Shown here piece by piece: positions 1 through 4,443 of a DNA stretch of 6,525 bases. The translations under genes and the position numbers were made by a program. Source of the DNA: Flavipsychrobacter stenotrophus (lineage in GTDB: Bacteria; Bacteroidota; Bacteroidia; Chitinophagales; Chitinophagaceae); contig CANCOG010000287.1 of the NCBI GenBank assembly GCA_947379685.1, forward strand, positions 1 through 6,525, written 5' to 3'. Each line of letters opens with the position of its first letter. The first letter of the stretch is position 1. The notes under the pieces are model-generated. The model worked only from the letters and a program-made list of their open reading frames with translations, was not told where the DNA came from and ran no database searches.

Positions 1-560
1 GTGGCTGTCTGAACTATGATTTTTTTGATTTTTATGATGGGTATGAAACGTTGTGTTGTGCGTCATGTTAGTGCCTGGTTTGTGTGTGCAATAATTGGGG
101 TGAGGTTTTTCGCAAGCGGACGCTTGCATTTAATGGTTTTATAAATGTCTCGCGCAAAGTTGCAAAGTCGCGGTTTTATTTGATTTGTTGTTTTTAAGGC
201 GCAAGGGTGGCCTGTGGCTGTCGGAACTATGATTTTTTTGATTTTTATGATGGGTATGAAACACTGTAATGTGCATCAGGTTAGTGCCTGGTTTGTGTGT
301 GCAATATTTGGGGTGAGGTTTTTTGCAAGCGGAAGCTTGCATGTAATGGGAGTATAAATGTCTCGCGCAAAGTCGCGGTTTAATTAGATTTACAGTTTTT
401 AAGGCGCAAAGGTGGCCTGTTGCTGTTTGAACTATGATTTTTTTGATTTTTATGATGGGTATGAAACATTATATTGTGCGCCATGTTAGTGCCTGGTTTG
501 TGTGTGCAATATTTGGGGTGAGGTTTTTCGCAAGCGTAGGATTGCGTTTAATAGGACGCA
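1..560. repeat. Tandem array of 205-213 bp non-coding units
   Basis: Three head-to-tail near-copies begin at 1, 214 and 419; the third stops matching near 560. Unit 1 is 213 bp and unit 2 is 205 bp; the difference is an 8-base repeat of the motif tgcaaagt near 165. Two blocks are almost invariant: a T-rich block starting gaactatgattttttt, and a block reading ttagtgcctggtttgtgtg followed by a gcaatatttggggtgagg stretch. The roughly 20 bases between them vary. Each unit carries a small hairpin: gcaagc-ggac-gcttgc at 114-129 in unit 1, the same stem with a GGAA loop in unit 2, and only a 5-bp remnant in unit 3. A ctcgcgcaaag motif follows the hairpin in units 1 and 2. No convincing reading frame exists on either strand, so I read this as an intergenic repeat array, possibly a structured RNA or protein-binding array. 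It probably continues left of the window. Confidence 0.85.
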
Positions 561-702
561 GCGAACAGTTGAGATTCATTTTATGTCGTGTCAGAGCCCC
601 GTCTAACTAACTGACTCGAGTGCGCTTCGCTGAACACTCGCGCCAGTGGAGGGGCAGTTCGCTCAATCCTGTCATTGCGAAAGTTCTCGCGAGGCAATCT
701 TA
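561..702. repeat. Degenerate interspersed palindromic repeats
   Basis: Two short structured elements follow the tandem array. The first is a hairpin with arms cgagtg (617-622) and cactcg (635-640) enclosing a gcgcttcgc core. The second, at 671-701, has the form gtcattgcga...gaggcaatct, with complementary arms attgc/gcaat and gcga/tcgc. It resembles the interspersed 'GTCATTGCGA...GCAATC' repeats scattered between genes in many Bacteroidota. Short open frames crossing this stretch are low-complexity translations of the repeats, and I do not consider them genes. Confidence 0.55.
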
Positions 703-852
703 AATCACGTTCTTGTCCATCGACTTCTGTTCAATAGCGGAATCGCAATCATGAGACCGCGCTCCTTACCCTCTGAGGTCGCAAACACCGGCCAAATGAG
801 TGACAGTAAAACTTTTTTCTATTTTAATATGGTAAGTCCGAGATTAATTCAA

Positions 853-860
853 TATGTTTG
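853..860 (+). promoter_or_regulatory. Candidate Bacteroidota -7 box for the ATPase operon
   Basis: The octamer tatgtttg matches the Bacteroidota sigma-A -7 consensus TAnnTTTG exactly. It lies 109 bases before the ATPase ATG, which would give a leader of about 100 bases. I could not find a clear -33 TTG at the usual spacing; the upstream stretch is simply T-rich (811-829). The rest of 703-969 shows no other feature I can support. Confidence 0.35.
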
Positions 861-969
861 GTATTGCGACCGACTAAATGGTATGCCGGAATAGTTGTTT
901 TGAAAAGATTAAGACATTGGTACTCTTAAATAACAATTAAAAGGTTGAAGGAATAGAACTGGCAATAAT

Positions 970-2052
970 ATGATTAATAAGATTCAAATAAAAGGCTATA
1001 AAACAATCAGGGACTTAGAATTTGAATTGAGTCCCATTAATATTTTGATTGGTGCAAATGGAGTAGGTAAGTCCAATTTTATTTCTTTTTTTAAATTAGT
1101 TCAAAGTCTCTATGAGCAATCTCTGGAGATATATTCTATGCAGGCTGGCGCAGAGAATTTATTGCACTTTGGACGGAAAGTGACGGAAAAAATATATGGC
1201 TATCTGGAGTTTGATAACAATAATGCTTATGATTTTAACCTGGTACCTAGGAATAATGATTCTCTTTTTATTACCTATGAATATGTTTATTTTCATAGAA
1301 CTGCACAATATGGTGGTGGCTGGGCGGATTATTTAATTGGTGTAAATGCGAAAGAAGCTGCAATAACAAGTGATTCAACTCAAAAGACGTCGAGTTATGT
1401 AAGAAGTTATCTAAAATCGTTTAGAATTTATCACTTTCATGATACCAGTGCGACAGCTCGCATCAAGCAGAAAGGGAAGATTGATGACAATGGCATGTTA
1501 AGAACTGATGCAAGCAATTTAGCTGCATATTTATATTTCCTGCAAGAAAAGCATAGGAAGGTTTTCAGACGAATTGAATTGACAATTCAATCTGTTGCGC
1601 CTTTTTTTGAAAAATTTATACTCAGGCCAGATAGACTCAAGGAAGATACAATACAATTAGAATGGAAAGAAAAAGGTTCCGAAATGTACTTAAATGCTAG
1701 TCATATCTCTGATGGGACACTGCGTTTTATGGCATTGGCGACGTTATTGCTGCAGCCAGAGACCCCGGAAGTAATAATAATAGACGAACCGGAATTAGGG
1801 TTACATCCTTTTGCAATAAATAAGCTGTCGGGACTAATAAAAAAGGCATCCACAAAAAGTCAGATCATTATTGCAACTCAATCCATGAATCTCATTGACA
1901 ACTTTGAACCAGGCGACATCATTACAACTGATAGAGAGGATAACCAATCGGTACTCAACCGGCTAGATGGGGAAAAACTAAAAAGTTGGCTTGAAGAATA
2001 TCATAGCCTGAGCACATTGTGGAATAAAAATGTAATAGGAGGTACACCATGA
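970..2052 (+). CDS. AAA15/OLD-like ABC-type ATPase of a putative two-gene defence module
   Basis: This is a 360-residue ATPase of the COG4637 / AAA15 (AAA_21) kind, an SMC/ABC-like family related to OLD and RecF ATPases. Visible motifs, in order, are: the N-terminal strand INKIQIKGYKTI; Walker A GANGVGKS at 28-35; a YHFHDTS motif at 154-160 typical of the family; an ABC-signature-like SDGTLR at 247-252; Walker B VIIIDE at 268-273; a D-loop region ELGLHP at 275-280; and the switch segment ATQS at 302-305, with Gln in place of the His of classical ABC ATPases. The start at 970 fits because the first residues already form the expected first beta strand. No good Shine-Dalgarno precedes it, as is usual in this phylum. 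Its stop overlaps the next start (ATGA), so the two genes are translationally coupled. Base composition is visibly AT-rich (a sampled 60-base line at 1201 is 30% GC, against about 53% in ruvA and sprA lines), suggesting acquisition. The motif-based family call is firm; the defence role is inference. Confidence 0.88.
   Translation: MINKIQIKGYKTIRDLEFELSPINILIGANGVGKSNFISFFKLVQSLYEQSLEIYSMQAGAENLLHFGRKVTEKIYGYLEFDNNNAYDFNLVPRNNDSLFITYEYVYFHRTAQYGGGWADYLIGVNAKEAAITSDSTQKTSSYVRSYLKSFRIYHFHDTSATARIKQKGKIDDNGMLRTDASNLAAYLYFLQEKHRKVFRRIELTIQSVAPFFEKFILRPDRLKEDTIQLEWKEKGSEMYLNASHISDGTLRFMALATLLLQPETPEVIIIDEPELGLHPFAINKLSGLIKKASTKSQIIIATQSMNLIDNFEPGDIITTDREDNQSVLNRLDGEKLKSWLEEYHSLSTLWNKNVIGGTP
2037..2043 (+). 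promoter_or_regulatory. Strong Shine-Dalgarno for the DUF4276 gene
   Basis: The heptamer aggaggt sits 5 bases before the ATG at 2049, inside the end of the ATPase gene. It is a near-perfect anti-SD match, unusual for Bacteroidota, and no other gene in the window has one. It fixes the start of the downstream gene and suggests that translation there is driven directly as well as by coupling. Confidence 0.7.
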
Positions 2053-2720
2053 AACGTTTGATAATTATTGTTGAGGGGCAGACTGAGGAGGAATTTGTAA
2101 AAGAGGTGCTGACCCCGTATTTCAATGTAATGGGTATCTATTCTGTAATACCCATTAAGATTATTACCAACATCAATATTGAAACCAGTAAGATATCGAA
2201 GGGAGGGTTTTCGAACTACGACCATTTAAAACGGGATGCCCTAAAATATCTCAGAGAACCTGATACGATTGTCACGATGTTTGTAGATTTTTTCAGAATT
2301 CCGGTATCGGTGCCCGGATACCAGAAGTGTATGGTATTACCGTTGGTGAATCAAAAGATCGATTCCCTTCAATTGGCTATTGAGGCAGACATCAATCACC
2401 CCAATTTTATAGCCTATATCCAAAAGCATGAATTTGAGGCATTGTTATTTGCGTCAAACAGAGGATTTGAAGAATTATTTGACGCTCGGGTACACCATAA
2501 AACCCAAGCAATAATTGATCAGTTCCCTGACCCCGAGGAAATCAATTCGAGACCAGAGTATGCCCCATCAAAACGGCTCATAGCTATTATGCCTTCCTAC
2601 GAAAAGATCGTAGATGGGAATATGCTAGCACTGGAATTGGGAATTGATGAAATTATGGAAAAATGCGGACGATTCAGAAACTGGATCGATGCAGTGACAA
2701 GAGCAATGCAAGCGCCATAA
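2049..2720 (+). CDS. DUF4276 family protein, putative Toprim-like effector
   Basis: This 223-residue protein belongs to the DUF4276 family by several visible hallmarks. The N-terminal strand LIIIVEGQTEEEF (4-16, Glu9) resembles a Toprim motif 1. TMFVDFF (76-82, Asp80) is the position where the family usually has VDYY and Toprim proteins have DxD. KHEFEALLF follows at 126-134, and APSKRLIAIMPSYEKIVDG at 172-190. The C-terminus EKCGRFRNWI (204-213) corresponds to the family's 'CPHF..W' ending. Length is normal for the family and the gene looks intact. It overlaps the ATPase stop by 4 bases, and proteins of this family are typically encoded beside a COG4637-type ATPase. A Mg-dependent nuclease or effector role, held in check or delivered by the ATPase, is inferred by analogy with OLD and PARIS (AriA/AriB) systems. 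The second acidic residue of a canonical DxD is not present, so catalytic activity is not assured. Confidence 0.85.
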   Translation: MKRLIIIVEGQTEEEFVKEVLTPYFNVMGIYSVIPIKIITNINIETSKISKGGFSNYDHLKRDALKYLREPDTIVTMFVDFFRIPVSVPGYQKCMVLPLVNQKIDSLQLAIEADINHPNFIAYIQKHEFEALLFASNRGFEELFDARVHHKTQAIIDQFPDPEEINSRPEYAPSKRLIAIMPSYEKIVDGNMLALELGIDEIMEKCGRFRNWIDAVTRAMQAP

Positions 2721-2949
2721 TGCCACAATTGGTTAGTACAAAGGATGGCCAGATACAGGTAAAAAACATAATGAATATTTCTGAAGCGTGGCACTTTACA
2801 AAGGCGATTCCCCCACTGTTTGCTGCGTGTCGTTGCGTCCTCCCTCATTAAAGAGTCCGCTAAGGAAAACTTCATTTTCCCTACAGCATTTGTAACCACC
2901 TAGCTCCGGAGTTAAGCGAAATACAATAATTTGTTCAATTAAATTGTGG
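2721..2949. other. Non-coding stretch after the ATPase/DUF4276 operon
   Basis: I see no gene here. The only structures are a weak AT-rich hairpin with arms ggaaaa (2864-2869) and ttttcc (2875-2880), and a ctccggag palindrome near 2905. Short frames in this stretch have no recognisable protein features. Confidence 0.5.
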
Positions 2950-2977
2950 GGGCTTCGGCCCGAATCAATATTTTTTT
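2950..2977 (+). terminator. Possible terminator with UUCG tetraloop
   Basis: A 4-bp stem gggc/gccc closed on a ttcg tetraloop (2950-2961) is followed, after 9 intervening bases, by seven consecutive T (2971-2977). The UUCG loop is very stable, but the T run is farther from the stem than in a classical terminator. The operon ended 230 bases earlier, so the assignment is tentative. The T run abuts the large hairpin that starts at 2977. Confidence 0.35.
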
Positions 2978-3011
2978 AGGTGTCCCATACTTTTGAAAAG
3001 TGGGACACCTA
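2977..3011. repeat. REP-like hairpin, copy 1 (aggtgtccca family)
   Basis: The left arm taggtgtccca (2977-2987) pairs with tgggacaccta (3001-3011). An inner cttt/aaag stem follows after a two-base bulge. It is the most diverged of three copies of the same palindrome (others at 3877 and 4003). About 25 bases after it comes the motif gttgagggcaag, as with the other two copies, so it is probably the left end of a composite intergenic repeat. Confidence 0.75.
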
Positions 3012-3051
3012 GGTGGTTGGGTTGGTGGCGATTATGGTTGAGGGCAAGAAC

Positions 3052-3071
3052 CCCGCCAAGGCCCGGCAGGC
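3052..3071. repeat. GC-rich 20-bp palindromic insert, copy 1
   Basis: The 20 bases cccgccaaggcccggcaggc lie between caagaac and gtgatg. The same flanks are joined directly at 3235-3247 (caagaac|gtgatg), so this copy looks like an insertion into a pre-existing repeat. It differs from copy 4 at two positions. Confidence 0.7.
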
Positions 3072-3100
3072 GTGATGTGGGTGGTTCTTCGCTGCGCTCA

Positions 3101-3121
3101 TGACTGCCAGCCGGGCAGGCA
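3101..3121. repeat. GC-rich 21-bp palindromic insert, copy 2
   Basis: The segment splits module A between gctgcgctca and gaatgac. Uninterrupted versions of the same module occur at 3261-3277 and 4100-4116. Its core tgccagccgggcaggca is an imperfect palindrome with three mismatched positions relative to its own reverse complement. Confidence 0.7.
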
Positions 3122-3163
3122 GAATGACAAAAGTTAGAGGGCAAGGTCGTCTTGTGAGGTAGC

Positions 3164-3183
3164 CTGCCTGGCGGCAGACAGGC
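3164..3183. repeat. GC-rich 20-bp palindromic insert, copy 3
   Basis: The 20 bases ctgcctggcggcagacaggc split module B between gaggtagc and ttcactacgttcgcaa. The intact module at 3306-3327 reads gaggttgc directly followed by ttcactgcgttcgcaa. The exact boundary can shift by one base because the edge bases are shared. Confidence 0.65.
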
Positions 3184-3332
3184 TTCACTACGTTCGCAAA
3201 GGCCGTTTTTTTGATGTGTGGTTTTGGTTGAGCACAAGAACGTGATGAGGGAGGTTCTTCGCTGCGCTCAGAATGACAAAAGTTAGTGGGCAAGAACGAG
3301 ATGTGAGGTTGCTTCACTGCGTTCGCAATGAC

Positions 3333-3574
3333 CAGTTCTTAATATGTCCTTAGCCCGCCCCAGGTCTCAGCGCCCCGCTTCATCCATGTGAATTTTGGAA
3401 AGCACGATTGTCGGGTGTATTGCCACGCTCCAAACTGCCCGGGTATGATGTAGAGAATTAATAAATATGAAATTAGGCCATTGATAAACGCTGCAATATT
3501 GGGCTCACCAAGGCTTGCGACAACAACATGGCACGGTTTTTAAATAGTTTGTACAGTATAAAAATCAAACTGAA
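3333..3574. other. Intergenic stretch before the small secreted protein
   Basis: No gene or convincing structure is visible. Near its right end, tagtttg (3545-3551) is one base short of the TAnnTTTG -7 consensus. It lies 24 bases before the ATG at 3576 and could belong to that gene's promoter, but the nearest upstream ttg (3515) is too far for a standard -33 element. Confidence 0.4.
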
Positions 3575-3575
3575 C

Positions 3576-3785
3576 ATGAGAAAAGTATTTGCATTGGCAT
3601 TATGCGTAGGTATCGCATTTACTGGTTTTAGCCAGGATAAAAAAGTAAAGGTTAAAGAAGAAACCAAGGTACAAAAAACATCGACCATACCACAGAAAGT
3701 GCATAATACGTTCAGCAAGCACAAACATTACAGTGGCAAGAAAGTAACACACAAAAAAGTGGTGGAAAAGACACAAGCAAAATAA
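3576..3785 (+). CDS. Small lysine-rich secreted protein of unknown function
   Basis: A 69-residue protein starts MRKVFALALCVGIAFTGFSQ, a clear signal peptide: a basic start, a hydrophobic core at about 4-17, and a likely cleavage near FSQ-D at residues 18-21. The mature part of about 49 residues is very basic: I count 15 Lys and 4 His against 4 acidic residues, with a KVHNTFSKHKHYSGKK segment at 41-56. An in-frame ATG at 3528 would add 16 residues, but they would hide the signal peptide behind a non-cleavable extension, and the A-rich leader before 3576 is typical of this phylum, so I prefer 3576. It stands alone, with no co-directional neighbour within 300 bases, and is followed 26 bases later by a strong terminator, so it is probably monocistronic. 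It would be exported to the periplasm or beyond. I do not recognise a characterised family. The signal peptide and terminator make it a credible gene despite its size. Confidence 0.7.
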   Translation: MRKVFALALCVGIAFTGFSQDKKVKVKEETKVQKTSTIPQKVHNTFSKHKHYSGKKVTHKKVVEKTQAK

Positions 3786-3811
3786 TACCAAACAACCAAG
3801 CAAACAAACAG

Positions 3812-3856
3812 TTACCCCTGTCGGCAATTTCATTGCAGCGGGGGTATTTGTTTTTT
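3812..3856 (+). terminator. Rho-independent terminator of the small secreted protein gene
   Basis: An outer stem taccccTG...GGGGTA (3813-3820 with 3839-3846, one wobble pair) and an inner stem gcaat/attgc (3824-3828 with 3832-3836, loop ttc) are followed immediately by the T-rich tail ttgtttttt (3848-3856). It lies 26 bases after the stop codon. This is the best-formed terminator in the window. Confidence 0.85.
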
Positions 3857-3876
3857 GGGGTTCGGGGTATGGATAT

Positions 3877-3909
3877 AGGTGTCCCACACTTTAAAAGTGT
3901 GGGATACCT
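3877..3909. repeat. REP-like hairpin, copy 2 (aggtgtccca family)
   Basis: The arms pair from 3877/3909 inward for 15 bp, with a single G-T wobble (3881/3905) and a three-base loop. The sequence begins aggtgtcccacactt. It is the same palindrome as at 2977 and 4003 and is also followed, 19 bases later, by gttgagggcaag. Confidence 0.85.
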
Positions 3910-4002
3910 GAATAGCCGCTGTATTTTAGTTGAGGGCAAGTACCATCGTAAGGTTGCTTCCTGCGTCGCAATGACGGTTGTTGGCAAGAGCGTTGTGCAG
4001 GT

Positions 4003-4035
4003 AGGTGTGCCACACTTTAAAAGTGTGGCACACCT
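4003..4035. repeat. REP-like hairpin, copy 3 (aggtgtgcca variant)
   Basis: A perfect 15-bp stem begins aggtgtgccacactt, with a three-base loop. Relative to copies 1 and 2, the C-G pair (3883/3903) is replaced by a G-C pair (4009/4029). This paired change keeps the stem intact. Confidence 0.88.
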
Positions 4036-4060
4036 GGGTGGTTTAGCTGAGGGCAAGAAC

Positions 4061-4080
4061 CCCGCCAGGGCCGGGCAGGC
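4061..4080. repeat. GC-rich 20-bp palindromic insert, copy 4
   Basis: The 20 bases cccgccagggccgggcaggc sit between caagaac and gtgatg, exactly the same junction as copy 1. Unfilled caagaac-gt junctions occur at 3235-3243 and 4129-4137. Confidence 0.7.
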
Positions 4081-4156
4081 GTGATGTGTGAGGTTCTTCG
4101 CTGCGCTCAGAATGACAAAGGTTGAGGGCAAGAACGTCATGTGGCTTATCACCCCT

Positions 4157-4178
4157 GATCCCGCCAACGGGCGGGATC
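4157..4178. repeat. Perfect 9-bp hairpin gatcccgcc/ggcgggatc
   Basis: The arms at 4157-4165 and 4170-4178 are perfectly complementary around an aacg loop. It is GC-rich, with no T run after it, so it looks like another intergenic palindrome and not a terminator. Confidence 0.7.
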
Positions 4179-4181
4179 GGT

Positions 4182-4230
4182 CCCACTCTTAAAATAAGAG
4201 GGGAGCTGTCGCTTAGCGCCCCGTTTTGTT
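4182..4230 (+). terminator. Overlapping hairpins with terminator-like tail
   Basis: One hairpin pairs ccc-a-ctctta (4182-4191) with taagagggg (4195-4203). A second pairs gggg (4200-4203) plus gct (4205-4207) with agc (4215-4217) plus cccc (4219-4222), and is followed by ttttgttt (4224-4231). Both need the same four G, so only one can form at a time. The second has terminator form, but no gene ends within 390 bases upstream on this strand, and the element may simply be another interspersed repeat. Confidence 0.4.
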
Positions 4231-4251
4231 TGGGCTTGTTCCGGCACACAA

Positions 4252-4319
4252 TTGTCAAATTGTCGAATCGCCGAATCGTCAAATTTCCGTTCAAATCACC
4301 AAATTGTCGATTTGTTAAA
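4252..4319. repeat. Imperfect 8-bp direct repeat, eight units
   Basis: Consecutive units are ttgtcaaa, ttgtcgaa, tcgccgaa, tcgtcaaa, then a 12-base unit ending cgttcaaa, then tcaccaaa, ttgtcgat and ttgttaaa. The consensus is roughly TYGYCRAA. Most substitutions are transitions. It ends 124 bases before ruvA. The expansion could come from slippage; a protein-binding role is possible but not shown. Confidence 0.75.
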
Positions 4320-4420
4320 TATGGCATCTAAAGGGCATGTTTCTTTCGGGTTTCGGGTTTTTTCGTATCTTTCCCCGCGGTATGAGCAATCATACCTTTT
4401 TTATTGCCTGTTGTGGGCGC

Positions 4421-4434
4421 AATAAATATTTATT
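4421..4434. promoter_or_regulatory. 14-bp AT palindrome just before ruvA
   Basis: The sequence aataaatatttatt is a perfect palindrome ending 9 bases before the ruvA ATG. It could affect translation initiation or be an operator, but AT-rich palindromes of this size arise easily by chance. No clear TAnnTTTG promoter was found; tatctttc (4366-4373) and taccttttt (4393-4401) are near misses without a -33 partner. Confidence 0.25.
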
Positions 4435-4443
4435 ACAACAATT

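Larger units (their letters stand above)
3037..3332. repeat. Mosaic of interspersed short repeats, block 1
   Basis: Recurring modules are: gttgagggcaag (3037-3048); ggttcttcgctgcgctca...gaatgac (module A, 3083-3127, interrupted, and 3253-3276, intact); and gcttcactgcgttcgcaatgac (module B, 3161-3204, interrupted and diverged, and 3308-3331, intact). Modules A and B read in reverse as gtcattctgagcgcagcgaa and gtcattgcgaacgcagtgaa, widespread intergenic repeat types in Bacteroidota. Three GC-rich palindromes sit inside these modules and are listed separately. No frame here looks like a real protein; apparent ones carry the repetitive 'CHSERSEEP' and 'CRQAG' strings created by translating such repeats. 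Confidence 0.75.
3929..4145. repeat. Mosaic of interspersed short repeats, block 2
   Basis: The modules of block 1 recur here: gttgagggcaag at 3929-3940, a variant gctgagggcaag at 4046-4057, and gttgagggcaag again at 4121-4132. A shortened module B, ggttgcttcctgcgtcgcaatgac, lies at 3952-3975; it lacks two bases of the intact form. Module A, ggttcttcgctgcgctcagaatgac, is intact at 4092-4116. The block surrounds hairpin copy 3 and GC-rich insert copy 4. No coding potential is evident on either strand. Confidence 0.75.

Noticed and set aside
139..342. 67-codon minus-strand frame in the tandem array
   Set aside because: It merely crosses repeat units, its frame is not kept between units (213 versus 205 bp periods, one not a multiple of 3), and the product is low-complexity.
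1..560. CRISPR array
   Set aside because: Units are over 200 bp, conserved along most of their length, with no short repeat/unique spacer alternation and no cas genes.
646..894. 82-codon frame on the plus strand before the ATPase
   Set aside because: Its first third translates the gtcattgcga-type repeat, there is no ribosome-binding or domain evidence, and it spans the likely promoter of the ATPase operon.
970..2720. Retron or toxin-antitoxin interpretation of the two-gene operon
   Set aside because: No reverse transcriptase is present, and the upstream tandem repeat does not resemble an msr-msd. The ATPase and DUF4276 proteins do not match classical toxin-antitoxin families.
2597..2899. 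Minus-strand and alternate-frame ORFs over the end of the DUF4276 gene
   Set aside because: They are shadows of the DUF4276 reading frame and run into non-coding sequence without any motif.
2965..3317. Overlapping minus-strand frames with CHSERSEEP- and CRQAG-like strings
   Set aside because: These strings come from translating the interspersed palindromic repeats. The same happens at 3712-4327.
3528..3575. Earlier in-frame ATG for the small secreted protein
   Set aside because: It would place 16 residues ahead of a well-formed signal peptide and overlaps the only promoter-like sequence, so the start at 3576 is preferred.
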